A DNA stretch of 64,000 bases from Schaalia dentiphila ATCC 17982 (GCF_000154225.1 NZ_DS264586.1:1084527-1148526), one strand, 5' to 3'; numbered from the stretch's first letter, positions 39,440-48,549 are shown. A program made the numbers and translations. Notes: a model not told the origin generated them from the sequence alone.

Positions 39440-40597
39440 TCAGGCGAAGGAGGACGCGCGCGAGGGGATGCGCTCGTTGAGGAACTCGTCGAGGAGGGCG
39501 GTCAGCTGGCCGTGCTCGATGAGGAAGCCGTCGTGACCGTGATCGGAGTGGATCTCACGGTAGAACGCGCCCGAAATACCGGCTGCCATCTGCCAGACCT
39601 GCTCGGGGAAGAACAGGCGATCCGAGTCGACCGCGACGACGAGCGTGCGCGCGGTGACGGCCTTGAGGGCTTCGACGACGCCGCCGCGGTCGCGGCCCAC
39701 GTCGTGGGACAGCATCGTGCGGCACAGCGTCACGTAGGAGCCGGCGTCGAAACGGCGCACGATCTTCTCGCCGTGATAGTCCAGGTAGGATTCGACCGCC
39801 AGGCGTCCGCCGTGCAGCGGATCCTCGTCGTTCTGGGGGATGCGACCAAAGCGCTCGTCCAGCTCCGAGGGGGAGCGGTAGGTCGTGTGCGCGATCTGGC
39901 GGGCGAGCGCGAGCCCGGCGGTGGGGCCGGGGCCCGCGTAGTAGTCGCCGCCGCGCCACGCCGGGTCCAGCTCGATCGCGCGGATCTGCGTGTGTGTCCA
40001 TGCCGCCTGGTCGGCGGTCGTCTGCGCGCCCGAGGCCACGACCACGAGGCGGCGCACGCGCTCCGGGTAGCTGACGGCCCACTCGATGGCGCGGTGTCCG
40101 CCCAGCGAGGTACCCACGACGATGCTCCACTCGTCGATGCCGAGCAGGTCGGCCAGGCGGGACTCGGCGTAGACCTGGTCGCGCGTGGAAATCACGGGGA
40201 ATCGCGAGCCCCACGGTGCGCCGTCGGGAGCGGGGGACGCCGGGCCGGTGGAGCCCTGACAGCCGCCCAGAACGTTCGCGGCTACCACGAAGTAGCGGTC
40301 TGTGTCGATGATGCGCCCCGGCCCCACGATCTGCTCCCACCAGCCGGGGGTCGGCTGGCCGGGCGCTGCCTCACCGCACACGTGCGCGTCGCCGGTGAGC
40401 GCGTGCAGGATGAGGACCGCGTTGGACGAGGCCTCGTCCAGCTCGCCCCACGTCTCGTAGGCGAGCGACACGGAGGGCAGGATCTCGCCGTTCTCCAGGC
40501 GCTGAGCGCCCAGGTTTGCGAACTTGCGGAAGGCGACCGGGTCGCCCTCGCGCCACGCGCCAGACGTGGGTGCGGGGGGCAGGTTGTGACGGCTCAT
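39440..40597 (-). CDS. metX: Homoserine O-acetyltransferase
   Basis: MetX activates homoserine with an acyl-CoA in methionine synthesis. The 385-residue protein has the family stretch LILHALTGDAH, NVLGGCQGSTGP, the nucleophile elbow GTSLGGH (Ser164), VAVDSDRLFFP and the histidine in SDHGHDGFL. The acyl donor (acetyl or succinyl) is not certain. The start has AAGGA before it. It follows metY by 109 bases, with an intercistronic hairpin between them. Confidence 0.95.
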   Translation of the reverse strand: MSRHNLPPAPTSGAWREGDPVAFRKFANLGAQRLENGEILPSVSLAYETWGELDEASSNAVLILHALTGDAHVCGEAAPGQPTPGWWEQIVGPGRIIDTDRYFVVAANVLGGCQGSTGPASPAPDGAPWGSRFPVISTRDQVYAESRLADLLGIDEWSIVVGTSLGGHRAIEWAVSYPERVRRLVVVASGAQTTADQAAWTHTQIRAIELDPAWRGGDYYAGPGPTAGLALARQIAHTTYRSPSELDERFGRIPQNDEDPLHGGRLAVESYLDYHGEKIVRRFDAGSYVTLCRTMLSHDVGRDRGGVVEALKAVTARTLVVAVDSDRLFFPEQVWQMAAGISGAFYREIHSDHGHDGFLIEHGQLTALLDEFLNERIPSRASSFA

Positions 40598-40653
40598 GAT
40601 GTCCTTCTTTCGCAGGGGCGCTTCGCTGTCGCGGGAGACGGGGGAGGGGGTAT

Positions 40654-40697
40654 CGGCGGCCTCGGAGCCTCAGGAGTGTGTATCGCCGAGGCCGCCG
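40654..40697 (-). terminator. Intercistronic hairpin between metY and metX
   Basis: CGGCGGCCTCGG and CCGAGGCCGCCG form a 12-bp stem around a 20-base loop, ten bases after the metY stop. It may partly terminate the transcript or protect the metY message. Confidence 0.5.
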
Positions 40698-40706
40698 ACG
40701 GGTCTG

Positions 40707-42032
40707 TTAGGCCGTGGCCGCGCGGGCCGCGGCGAAGCCGAGCTCCAGGTCGGCGAGGATGTCCTTGATGTTCTCCAGGCCGATCGACAGGCGCACGGTG
40801 CCGGGCGCGACGCCGGCCTTGACCAGCTCCTCCTCGGTCAGCTGCGAGTGCGTCGTCGACGCGGGGTGGATGACGAGGGACTTCGCGTCGCCGATGTTGG
40901 CGACCACCGGCAGGAGCTGCACGCCGTCCGCGAAGGCCCGGCCGGCCTCGTACCCGCCCTTGAGGACGAAGGAGAGCAGGCCGCCCGTGCCCAGCGGCGC
41001 GTACTTCTTGCCCAGCTCGTAGTAGGGGGAGGACTCCAGGCCCGCGTAGTTGACGGACTCGACGTCCGGGTGGGCCTCGAGGAAACGGGCGACCGCCAGC
41101 GCGTTGGAGACGTGGCGTTCGATGCGCAGGGACAGAGTCTCGATGCCCTGCGAAATGAGGAACGCATTGAAGGGGGAGGTGACGGCGCCCAGGTCGCGGT
41201 TGATGAGCGTCTGGATGCGCAGCAGGAACGCCAGGTTCGCGCCCAGCGCGCCGCCCACGCCCAGGTCACGGGCGTAGACGAGGCCGTGGTAGGACTCGTC
41301 CGGCGTGTTGTAGAGGGGGAAGCGCTCGGGCTGGGAGGCGAAGTCAAAGTTGCCTGAGTCGACGATCGCGCCCGCGATCGTGGTGCCGTGACCGCCCAGG
41401 TACTTGGTGGCCGAGTGGACGACGATGTCGGCGCCCCACTCGATCGGGCGGATCAGGTAGGGGGTGGCGACCGTGTTGTCGACGATGAGGGGCACGCCGA
41501 CCTCGTGGGCGACCGTTGCGATCGGCTCGATGTCGAAGATGTCGCCCTGTGGGTTGGGGATCGTCTCGCCGTAGAAGGCGACCGTCTTGTCGTCGGCGAG
41601 CGCGCGCCAGGCCTCGGGGTCGAGGGGATCCGCGACGAAGCGGGTCTCGACGCCCAGTCGTCCGAGCGTGTTCTTCAGCAGGGTGACGGTGCCGCCGTAG
41701 AGGGAGGGGGAAGCGACCACGTTGTTGCCGGCGACGGCCAGGGCGAGGATCGACAGGGCGGTCGCGGATTGGCCGGAGGAGACGAGGAGGCCACCAACGC
41801 CGCCCTCAAGGGCGGCGATGCGTGCGGCGACGCCGTCGGTCGTCGGGTTGGTCAGGCGCGTGTAGATGGGGCCCAGCTCCTGCAGGGCGAAGCGGCTCGC
41901 TGCCTGCGCGGTGTCTTCAAAGGCGTAGGAGGAGGTCTGGTAGATGGGCAGTGCGGTCGCGCCGGTGGCGGGGTCGAGGTTGTATCCGGCGTGAATCTGC
42001 TTGGTTTCGAAGGACCAGTCGTTGGCGGTCAT
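40707..42032 (-). CDS. metY: O-acetylhomoserine/O-acetylserine sulfhydrylase
   Basis: This 441-residue PLP enzyme of the Cys/Met metabolism family makes homocysteine from O-acetylhomoserine and sulfide. The PLP lysine is Lys210 in HSATKYLGGH. Other landmarks are the start IHAGYNLDPATGA, DNTVATPYLIRP and the C-terminal LSIGLENIKDI. The start follows a strong AAGGAG. It is the first gene of the metYX unit and is preceded by a structured leader with a tiny cysteine-bearing reading frame. Confidence 0.96.
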   Translation of the reverse strand: MTANDWSFETKQIHAGYNLDPATGATALPIYQTSSYAFEDTAQAASRFALQELGPIYTRLTNPTTDGVAARIAALEGGVGGLLVSSGQSATALSILALAVAGNNVVASPSLYGGTVTLLKNTLGRLGVETRFVADPLDPEAWRALADDKTVAFYGETIPNPQGDIFDIEPIATVAHEVGVPLIVDNTVATPYLIRPIEWGADIVVHSATKYLGGHGTTIAGAIVDSGNFDFASQPERFPLYNTPDESYHGLVYARDLGVGGALGANLAFLLRIQTLINRDLGAVTSPFNAFLISQGIETLSLRIERHVSNALAVARFLEAHPDVESVNYAGLESSPYYELGKKYAPLGTGGLLSFVLKGGYEAGRAFADGVQLLPVVANIGDAKSLVIHPASTTHSQLTEEELVKAGVAPGTVRLSIGLENIKDILADLELGFAAARAATA

Positions 42033-42120
42033 TGTGCGGCTCCTTAGGAGAGGGGTGGTTCGTCTCTGATTCCCCTCCGGCGGGCCGCAGATGCGGTGAA
42101 GTGAATATGCGTCGAGGCGC

Positions 42121-42173
42121 GTCCCGCTGTCGGGGGACTGCGCGGCAGTCGCTTGTGCTGACGCGCAGTCAGC
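42121..42173 (-). promoter_or_regulatory. Structured leader of metYX with alternative hairpins
   Basis: On the transcript, GCTGAC-TGCGC-GTCAGC (42157-42173) overlaps the end of the tiny leader frame. Further on, GACTGC-CGC-GCAGTC (42136-42150) can form. A competing 9-bp pairing joins GACTGCGCG (42162-42170) to CGCGCAGTC (42136-42144) and excludes both. GTCCC (42121-42125) can also pair with 42134-42138. This is the layout expected of ribosome-mediated attenuation. Confidence 0.5.
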
Positions 42174-42192
42174 GGCACATTCGACGGTTCAT
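42169..42192 (-). CDS. Putative leader peptide MNRRMCR before metY
   Basis: Seven codons (ATG AAC CGT CGA ATG TGC CGC) end in TGA. GAAGG lies 1 base before the ATG. The last residues are Met-Cys-Arg, so translation would respond to cysteine or methionine supply. The stop lies inside a hairpin that competes with a longer pairing downstream. Short cysteine-bearing leader peptides are known upstream of sulfur genes in actinobacteria. The metY start is about 137 bases downstream. Confidence 0.5.
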   Translation of the reverse strand: MNRRMCR

Positions 42193-42281
42193 GCCTTCAA
42201 TTGTTTGTCATTGACGAGGACTGGGCGCGATGGTCCCGGATGGTGGACTTTTGTGACAGGTGGGGGCGTGACGTCGGGCTG

Positions 42282-42297
42282 TGTGAGAAGGCTCACA
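42282..42297. promoter_or_regulatory. Probable CRP/GlxR-type operator
   Basis: TGTGA-GAAGGC-TCACA is a perfect match to the CRP/GlxR consensus TGTGA-N6-TCACA. It lies between the divergent metY leader and the NlpC/P60 gene, about 113 bases before the predicted -35 of the latter, and could serve either. Confidence 0.55.
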
Positions 42298-42409
42298 GTG
42301 GTGGTTGAAATGTTATGAAAGCGCAGGTGTTTGCGCGGTAATCATGGTGTTGGTGTTGCGAATCTTGCGATTGTTGCATGTGTGAAAGTTGAGTTTTATG
42401 GTGTGTTTG

Positions 42410-42438
42410 TTGCCAAGCGTGACGAAAGTGGATAGGCT
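42410..42438 (+). promoter_or_regulatory. Probable promoter of the NlpC/P60 gene
   Basis: TTGCCA (42410-42415) and TAGGCT (42433-42438) are separated by 17 bases. A start of transcription near 42446 would leave about 45 bases of leader, too short for a c-di-AMP riboswitch. Confidence 0.45.
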
Positions 42439-42490
42439 CTTTCCCAGTACGCGCGCTCCGGCGCACCCAATTGGACGAGATGAGATAACG

Positions 42491-43816
42491 ATGAGACGAC
42501 GCGGAACCATCCGCATGGGCCTGACGACTATCGCCGCCTGCGCCCTCCTCGTGCTGCCCCAGATGGCGCAAGCCGCCCCCTCTGAGGAAGAGATCGCTGC
42601 CGCCCAGGCTGCCGAAGAGGCCGCGAAGATGAGCGTCGCCCAGATCGAGGTCAAGCTCGCCGAAGTCAACGCCAGCGCCGCAACCGCGATGCAGAACGCA
42701 CAGATGGCGGGCGAAGACCTCAACGAAGCGACCATTGCGCTGCAAGAGGCGACCGCAACCGCCAACCAGGCGTCGGCTGACGCAGACGCCGCCGAGGCCG
42801 CCTTCCAGGAGGGCAAGCAGCAGATCGCCTCCGTCGCGCAGGCTGCCTACCGTAACGGTGGTGGCACGCTCGACGCGCTCGCCCCCTACCTCGACTCCGA
42901 CGGACTGCGCAGCGTCGAGACCAAGCAGGCTGGCATCAGCTCCTTCTCCTCCTCCGCCGAGGCGAAGATGCAGAACGTTGCTGCGCTCGAGCAGGTCGCC
43001 AAGGTGACGCGCGACGCCGCGAACACGGCGCTCGCAAACCAGAAGGCCGCCACGGACGAGGTGCAGAAGCGCACCGACGCAGCCAACCAGGCCGCGACCG
43101 CCGCCCAGAACGAGGCCGCGATCGTCGCCGCTCAGCGTGGCGCCTACGTGCAGGAACTGGCCACCAAGCAGAACACGACCGTCGAGCTCATCAATCAGCG
43201 TGAGGCCGCCCTCGAAGCCGAGCGTCAGGAAGCCGCACGCGTCGCCGCCGAGCAGGCAGCCGCCGCTGCTGAAGCCCAGCGTCAGGCCGAGGCTGCAGCC
43301 GCCGCCGAGCGTGCTGCCGCTGCCGCCGCCCAGGCCTCGTCCTCCTATGACGATGACGATGATGACGACTACTCGTACTCCGCGCCGTCTTACTCTGCGC
43401 CTTCCTACTCCTACGAGGAGCCCTCGTACTCGGCGCCCTCCTACTCGGGTGGCGGTGCCGACACGGCAATCGCGACTGCGAAGAGCTACCTCGGCGTGCC
43501 CTACGTGTGGGGCGGCGAATCCTACGGCGGTGTGGACTGCTCCGGCCTGACCATGCTTGCCTGGGAGAGCGCCGGCGTCGACCTGCCGCACCTGTCGCGT
43601 GCCCAGTACAGCTACGGCACGCACGTGCCGATCGGCTCCATGGAGGCCGGCGACCTGATCTTCTGGTCCTCCAACGGTACCCAGTCCGGCATCTACCACG
43701 TTGCCATCTACCTGGGCGGCGGCCAGATGATCGAGGCTCCCACCTTCGGCGTGCCCGTGCGCATCACCGGCGTGTACAGCTGGGGCTCGATCATGCCCTA
43801 CGCCGTGAGGCTCTGA
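42491..43816 (+). CDS. Secreted NlpC/P60 peptidoglycan endopeptidase
   Basis: ATG 42491 (MRRRGTIRMG) gives a signal peptide ending near AQAAP and a 441-residue protein. A long Ala/Gln/Glu-rich coiled coil (about 30-275) comes first, then an Asp run with a Tyr/Ser/Pro repeat (SAPSYS units, about 280-320), and the C-terminal NlpC/P60 domain. The catalytic Cys is Cys350 in DCSGLTML and the His is His403 in YHVAIYLGGG. It should cleave peptide stems of peptidoglycan outside the cell, like RipA-type hydrolases. The coiled coil probably controls or positions it. Confidence 0.93.
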   Translation: MRRRGTIRMGLTTIAACALLVLPQMAQAAPSEEEIAAAQAAEEAAKMSVAQIEVKLAEVNASAATAMQNAQMAGEDLNEATIALQEATATANQASADADAAEAAFQEGKQQIASVAQAAYRNGGGTLDALAPYLDSDGLRSVETKQAGISSFSSSAEAKMQNVAALEQVAKVTRDAANTALANQKAATDEVQKRTDAANQAATAAQNEAAIVAAQRGAYVQELATKQNTTVELINQREAALEAERQEAARVAAEQAAAAAEAQRQAEAAAAAERAAAAAAQASSSYDDDDDDDYSYSAPSYSAPSYSYEEPSYSAPSYSGGGADTAIATAKSYLGVPYVWGGESYGGVDCSGLTMLAWESAGVDLPHLSRAQYSYGTHVPIGSMEAGDLIFWSSNGTQSGIYHVAIYLGGGQMIEAPTFGVPVRITGVYSWGSIMPYAVRL

Positions 43817-43821
43817 GGACC

Positions 43822-43859
43822 GGCGCCCCGCGGACCAGTCCATCAGTCCGCGGGACGCC
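43822..43859. terminator. Terminator hairpin between convergent genes
   Basis: GGCGCCCCGCGGAC pairs with GTCCGCGGGACGCC (one mismatch) around a 10-base loop, just after the NlpC/P60 stop and 22 bases from the end of the convergent gene. Confidence 0.65.
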
Positions 43860-43881
43860 ACCGGACGCGGCGGAGCCGGGC

Positions 43882-44583
43882 TCAGTGCTGAACCGCCCAG
43901 TAGACGCCCATCGAATCGAACCGCAGGGCGTGCAGGCGTTCGGGCGCGAGTACGACGGGAAAGCCAGTGACCCGTCCGGTCAGCCGCGCGAGCGCGTCAC
44001 GGAACTCGCCGGGAGGAAGCGGCACGGGCATCGCCGGCCGGTAGTAGGCCACGGTGACGTGGGGCGTGAACGGCCCGGAGGGGACGACCTCGTCGAACAA
44101 GCCCCGGGCCATCAGCAGCTTGCGGTGCTCCTCCTCGTCCACTGCCCTGACCCCGATGACGGCGCTCGTGTTCATCATGTTGAAGACCGCGGTGGCCACC
44201 GTGCGGATGGGGCCGATCCCGCGCGCCCGTGCGACCAGTGCGCTCGCGCGCGCCGAGCTGGCCTCCACCAGGGGCCGGACCTGGTCCCGGTCCGGGGAGG
44301 CGTGGAGGTCGTGGAGCGTCACGTGCGCCATTTCCACTGGCAGCGGCTCCGACAGCGACTCGCCGAAACGGGCATGGAGGTCGCTCGCGATCGATCCGAC
44401 GAGATCCCGGACCCGGTCGTCGAGGAAGTAAGCGACCGTGTCCCCGTGGAAGGGCCGCAGCGAGCCGGAGCGCGGGGCCACCTTCTCTTCCAGTGACGGG
44501 GGCAGTGCGAACACCGGCTCGTAGGGGACCGAGTCGGTCTGGAACGATCCGATGCGCTCGTCGAACTCGTGGAGTGTTTCCAA
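43882..44583 (-). CDS. 2H phosphoesterase / 2'-5' RNA ligase-like protein
   Basis: This 233-residue protein has two HxT motifs, HVTLHDLHA (middle) and HVTVAYYRP (late), the hallmark of the 2H phosphoesterase superfamily. The family includes RNA 2',3'-cyclic phosphodiesterases and proteins called 2'-5' RNA ligases; the true substrate here is unknown. It lies 67 bases downstream of ppa on the same strand and may share its transcript. Confidence 0.8.
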   Translation of the reverse strand: METLHEFDERIGSFQTDSVPYEPVFALPPSLEEKVAPRSGSLRPFHGDTVAYFLDDRVRDLVGSIASDLHARFGESLSEPLPVEMAHVTLHDLHASPDRDQVRPLVEASSARASALVARARGIGPIRTVATAVFNMMNTSAVIGVRAVDEEEHRKLLMARGLFDEVVPSGPFTPHVTVAYYRPAMPVPLPPGEFRDALARLTGRVTGFPVVLAPERLHALRFDSMGVYWAVQH

Positions 44584-44650
44584 TGCGGATCCCTCTACGG
44601 GTGGGGTTGGCGCTCGTGCGCGCGCGGGGTGCCCCGTCGTAGCGATAGGC

Positions 44651-45145
44651 TCAGTGCTCGCCCTCGTGCTCCTTCAGGCGCTCGTAGGAGCGGCGAATCT
44701 CGGCCTCGGCCTCTTCACGACCCACCCAGTGGGCGCCCTCGACGCTCTTGCCGGGCTCGAGGTCCTTGTAGACCTCGAAGAAGTGCTGGATTTCCAGGCG
44801 GTGGAACTCCGACACGTCGTCGATTTCGGTACGCCAGGAGGCGCGCTGGTCCGAGGCGGGAACGCACAGGACCTTGTCGTCGCCGCCCTTCTCGTCGCGC
44901 ATGCGGAACATGCCGAGCGCGCGGCAGCGGATCACGCAGCCGGGGAAGGTGGGCTCTTCGAGGAGCACCAGGGCGTCCAGCGGGTCGCCGTCCTCGCCTA
45001 GGGTGTCGTCGATGAAGCCGTAGTCATCAGGGTAACGAGTGGACGTGAAGAGCATGCGGTCCAGGCGGATGCGGCCCGTCACGTGGTCGATCTCGTACTT
45101 GTTTCGGTTCCCCTTGGGGATCTCGATGGTCACGTCAAACTCCAT
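44651..45145 (-). CDS. ppa: Inorganic pyrophosphatase
   Basis: This soluble family I pyrophosphatase has 164 residues, starting [12 protein letters not shown] after GAGGAAGG. Metal and substrate residues lie in [21 protein letters not shown] and [11 protein letters not shown]. It removes pyrophosphate made in biosynthesis. The much longer open frame that runs upstream on this strand is a shadow of dacB. It is divergent from dacB. Confidence 0.97.
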   Translation of the reverse strand: MEFDVTIEIPKGNRNKYEIDHVTGRIRLDRMLFTSTRYPDDYGFIDDTLGEDGDPLDALVLLEEPTFPGCVIRCRALGMFRMRDEKGGDDKVLCVPASDQRASWRTEIDDVSEFHRLEIQHFFEVYKDLEPGKSVEGAHWVGREEAEAEIRRSYERLKEHEGEH

Positions 45146-45247
45146 GGCCGCGCCTTCCTCATTAGCCCCGAAACTCGGGGGTCCGGTTGGTTGTGTCGGC
45201 GCATGGACGGGTACTGTAGATACCGAAGTAACCACGAAGGGAAATCC

Positions 45248-46603
45248 ATGCATCGCACGTCTATGGGGGCCATTGTAAGCGCTAGCGCCGCACTCGTGGC
45301 GACGGCGGCGCTGGTGGGTGCCGGTTGTTCGACGCAAACGGCTACTCCGGCGGACGCTCCCACGGCCTCGACGCTTGAACCCGCAACGATTTCCGGTGAT
45401 GCGAAGGGCGCGAAGCTGCCGGTTTCCGCCGAGGACGTCCAGGCGCTGTGGGCGCCGGTCGCAGCAGCTGCGGCTGAGGGCGGCTACACGGCGTGGGGCA
45501 CGGTCGTGGACGCCGAGACTGGTGAGGTCCTCCTGGATGCGGCCGCCGCCACTCCTCACACGCCCGCCTCGACGACGAAGACCCTCGCGGCTTTCTCCGC
45601 GCTGCACCACCTGGATCCGACGGCGACGCTGACGACCAGCGCGCTCCTCGGCGCTGACAACCAGACCCTCTACCTGGATTCGGAGGGCGATCTGCTCCTG
45701 GGAATTGGCACCTCCGACGAGGTTGAGGTCTCGGGCCGCGCGGGCCTGCAGACTCTCGCGAAGGATACGGCCGCGGCCCTGGCGCAGCGCGGCATCACCT
45801 CCGTGACCCTGAATTGGCGCGGCACTCTCTTCGAGGGCGCCTCGCACCTGTCCTCCTGGGACGCACAGGAAGTCGGCTCCTACGAGGGCCACGTCGGCCC
45901 CATGGCGATCGACGCCGGACGCACCTACGAGGGCGCCAACGCTTTCTACTCGGACGCGCCGGGACGCGTCGCCGAGGTCTTCTCGCAGGCCCTCAGCGCG
46001 GAGGGGATCTCCGCGACCCTCGGCGAGGCCGGGGATCCGCCCGTGGGAGCGGGAGCCGTGGCCCAGGTGAGCTCGGCGACGATGGGGGAGCAGCTGCGCT
46101 GGATGCTCGCCCACTCGGATAACACCCTTGCCGACCAGTACTGCCGTTTCGCCGCGCGCGCTGCGGGAGCCCCCTCGACCTATGAGGGCGCGACCGAGAC
46201 GGTGCGCAAGACCCTGACCGAGGCCGGTGTGCCCACGGAGGGCCTGACCCTCGAGGACTGCTCGGGGCTGTCCAGCAACGACAAGATCAGCGCGCACACC
46301 CTCGTCGGTGTCCTCAAGGCCTCGTACGAGGGAACGGGCACCGAGGCCAACACGATGCGCCTCCTGCCGTGGGCGGGCCTGGTAGGCACCCTCTCGAAGC
46401 GCATGACCGAGGAGCCCGCGGCCGGAAACGTGCAGGCGAAGACGGGCGCCCTCCAGGAGGTCACCTCCCTGTCCGGTTCCGTCATGACGAAGAGCGGGCG
46501 CGTCCTCCTGGTGTCGATCGGTCACGACAACGTCACCGAGGGCGCCTACGCCACGCGCGGCCACCTCGACGCCTTCGAGGAGGGCCTCGCCGGGCTAGAC
46601 TGA
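45248..46603 (+). CDS. dacB: D-alanyl-D-alanine carboxypeptidase/endopeptidase (PBP4, family S13)
   Basis: ATG 45248 follows AAGGGAAA and gives 451 residues with a hydrophobic signal ending VGAGC (Cys27), a possible but non-standard lipobox. The penicillin-binding motifs are STTK (Ser108-Lys111), SDN (Ser290-Asn292) and KTG (Lys398). It trims or cuts peptidoglycan peptides outside the membrane. The order dacB, zincin-like gene, tilS, hpt, ftsH is conserved in actinobacteria. It is separated from the next gene by 4 bases. Confidence 0.95.
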   Translation: MHRTSMGAIVSASAALVATAALVGAGCSTQTATPADAPTASTLEPATISGDAKGAKLPVSAEDVQALWAPVAAAAAEGGYTAWGTVVDAETGEVLLDAAAATPHTPASTTKTLAAFSALHHLDPTATLTTSALLGADNQTLYLDSEGDLLLGIGTSDEVEVSGRAGLQTLAKDTAAALAQRGITSVTLNWRGTLFEGASHLSSWDAQEVGSYEGHVGPMAIDAGRTYEGANAFYSDAPGRVAEVFSQALSAEGISATLGEAGDPPVGAGAVAQVSSATMGEQLRWMLAHSDNTLADQYCRFAARAAGAPSTYEGATETVRKTLTEAGVPTEGLTLEDCSGLSSNDKISAHTLVGVLKASYEGTGTEANTMRLLPWAGLVGTLSKRMTEEPAAGNVQAKTGALQEVTSLSGSVMTKSGRVLLVSIGHDNVTEGAYATRGHLDAFEEGLAGLD

Positions 46604-46607
46604 GGCC

Positions 46608-47450
46608 ATGGATATGCCGTTTGGCCCGCGCAACGTCGCGGGAGTTCTCGCTTCGTTGTCCTACGCGGGGCCCTCGGCCTCTCGCGTGGGTGCTTCCGCC
46701 GTCGTGGCGCGCCTGCGCCGCTCGGTCGCCTGGTCGGACCGCCGGCTCGCCGAGCTGTCCACCCTGCCCGAGGCCTCCGAGAAGGTGGCCGGCTCCCCGA
46801 CCCTCGTCGTCGACCGCCGCGGCCTGATTCGTTCGGTCGGCTCGCTCCTGGAGAGCTTCGAGGACACGCGCACGCCCAAGGTCCTGGCCGCCGAGGCCGT
46901 CATCCTGCGCGCCCTGGCCAAGGACGCGACGGGCATCTGGGACGTGCGCTCCGGCCGCCGGATCCTCGTGGCCCCCAACGTGCTCGCCGACGCGCAGCGC
47001 TACGCCCTGGACCAGACGGACTGGTGCCGATGGGTCTCCCTGTGCACGGGACTGCGCGGCGTCCACCTCACCCACGCCCCCCACCTCGTCCCCTACATCG
47101 CCGACCTGATGCGCTCGCTGCCCGAACGCAGCGACGAACTCGTGCGCATCGTCCTGCTCCTGGACGCCCTGCCCACCGCGGAGATGGAGGTCCTCACGCC
47201 TCGCGACCTGCCCTCGATCCAGTGGCTGCGCACCCACCGCGCGCACGCCGGGGGTGTCGGCCTGGTGCGCGCGTGTGCGGCGGCCGGAATGCCCCTGGCC
47301 GGGGTCGAGGCCCTGCAGGCGCAGACCGAAGGATTTGCGCGCACCGTCGTGCGCGAGGGCGTGATCGCGCAGCTTCTGTCCGGCGTCGAGGCCCTGCCGA
47401 GCGCCCGCGAGTACGCGGAGCCGGCAGCGTGGCTGGCGCGTGTGCGCTGA
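46608..47450 (+). CDS. DUF2342/Zincin_2-family protein without the HExxH motif
   Basis: Position between dacB and tilS and overall sequence fit the actinobacterial zinc-dependent metalloprotease family (DUF2342, Zincin_2). The 280-residue protein is shorter than usual. Where the family has LHExxHxxQF, this protein reads LCTGLRGVHL, so His, Glu and His are Cys146, Thr147 and Arg150. Without them it cannot bind zinc in the usual way. The flanking pattern (DWCRWVSL, HLVPYI) is still recognisable. It is probably a structural or degenerate relative. It overlaps tilS by 11 bases. Confidence 0.7.
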   Translation: MDMPFGPRNVAGVLASLSYAGPSASRVGASAVVARLRRSVAWSDRRLAELSTLPEASEKVAGSPTLVVDRRGLIRSVGSLLESFEDTRTPKVLAAEAVILRALAKDATGIWDVRSGRRILVAPNVLADAQRYALDQTDWCRWVSLCTGLRGVHLTHAPHLVPYIADLMRSLPERSDELVRIVLLLDALPTAEMEVLTPRDLPSIQWLRTHRAHAGGVGLVRACAAAGMPLAGVEALQAQTEGFARTVVREGVIAQLLSGVEALPSAREYAEPAAWLARVR

Positions 47451-48549
47451 CGCCTCCCGCCTCGTGGGTGCGAACCCGCGCGGCCCCCTGCGAGCCTGCT
47501 CCCTGGCGGTGCGCGCTTCTCTGACCTCCTTCATCGACGAGGCCGGGGCCCCTCCCGCTCTCGTCGTCGGCCTGTCGGGGGGCGCGGATTCGCTGGCGCT
47601 GGCGTTGACGACGATCGACGTGGCCGCGCGCGCGGGAATCCCGGTTGTGACGGTGACCGTCGATCATGGGCTGCGCGCGGGCAGCGGCGAGGAGGCTCGC
47701 CGCGTCGCTGATCGAGCGGAATCTCTGGGGGCGCGTGCCGTTGTTGAAACCGTGTCGGTGGAGGGCCCGGGAGGGCCCGAAGGCTCAGCCCGCGATGCCC
47801 GCCGAGCCGCTCTGCGAGCGGTCGCCCAGCGTGAGGGTGCCCCGATCCTCCTCGGCCACACGATGGACGACCAGGCTGAGACGGTCCTTCTGCGCCTCGC
47901 GCGCGGCTCCGGCCCCTCGTCCCTGCGGGCCATCGCCCCCGTCTCGCGCGACGATGATGGGGTGACGTGGCTGCGCCCCCTCCTCGGGCTGCGGCGAACG
48001 GACACGGAGCAGGCGTGTGCCCAGGCGGGCCTCACCCCGATTCAGGACCCGACCAACGACATCGACGGGCCGTGGCGCGCCGCGGACGGCAGCCCCCTGC
48101 GCCGCTCGGCGCTGCGCCACGCCGCGATCCCCGCCCTGGCGTCGGCTCTGGGTGTGGACCCGGTTCCCGCGCTGGCCCGCACGGCCGCCCTGTGCGCGGC
48201 CGACGACGACGCCCTCACCCAGTGGGCGAGCGCGCTCGCGGCCTCGGTGGAGCCCGGGGAGGAACACGACTCAGAGACAGGACACCCGTCCCTGGCGGTC
48301 TCCGGCCTGCTGAGCGCCCCCCGAGCGGTGCGTACCCGGGCGCTGCGTGAGGTCGCCCGCGCCGCAGGAATTCGCGCGTTGTCCAGCACCCACGTGGACG
48401 CCCTCGACGACCTCGTGGTCGCGTGGCGCGGCCAGGGGCCCATCGACCTGCCCGGAGGCACCGCCTCACGTGTTGGACGCGGCGCGCACGCGCGCATCGC
48501 TTTCGTCGCGCGCGAGGTAGGCGCCCCGACGGCACCAGACCCCGCCTAA
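47440..48549 (+). CDS. tilS: tRNA(Ile)-lysidine synthetase
   Basis: TilS puts lysine on C34 of the minor isoleucine tRNA so that it reads AUA. The ATP-binding PP-loop is LSGGADSLALAL; other family motifs are VDHGLRAGS, HTMDDQAETVLLRLARGSG and DPTND. The start is uncertain: GTG 47440 overlaps the upstream gene, and GTG at 47467 is also possible. At 369 residues or slightly less it is of normal actinobacterial length. The C-terminal domain is short. Confidence 0.93.
   Translation: MCADASRLVGANPRGPLRACSLAVRASLTSFIDEAGAPPALVVGLSGGADSLALALTTIDVAARAGIPVVTVTVDHGLRAGSGEEARRVADRAESLGARAVVETVSVEGPGGPEGSARDARRAALRAVAQREGAPILLGHTMDDQAETVLLRLARGSGPSSLRAIAPVSRDDDGVTWLRPLLGLRRTDTEQACAQAGLTPIQDPTNDIDGPWRAADGSPLRRSALRHAAIPALASALGVDPVPALARTAALCAADDDALTQWASALAASVEPGEEHDSETGHPSLAVSGLLSAPRAVRTRALREVARAAGIRALSSTHVDALDDLVVAWRGQGPIDLPGGTASRVGRGAHARIAFVAREVGAPTAPDPA

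Noticed and set aside
39392..40768. 458-residue plus-strand frame over metX
   Set aside because: It is antisense to metX and has no motif or ribosome site.
42033..42300. SAM riboswitch before metY
   Set aside because: I could not find the conserved core of SAM-I, SAM-II or SAM-IV; the leader is better explained by the tiny frame and alternative hairpins.
42439..42490. c-di-AMP (ydaO) riboswitch before the NlpC/P60 gene
   Set aside because: The leader after the predicted promoter is only about 45 bases, too short, although disA is present in the window.
44651..46564. 637-residue minus-strand frame including ppa
   Set aside because: Only the first-coded 164 residues from 45145 are pyrophosphatase; the rest is antisense to dacB and lacks any family resemblance.
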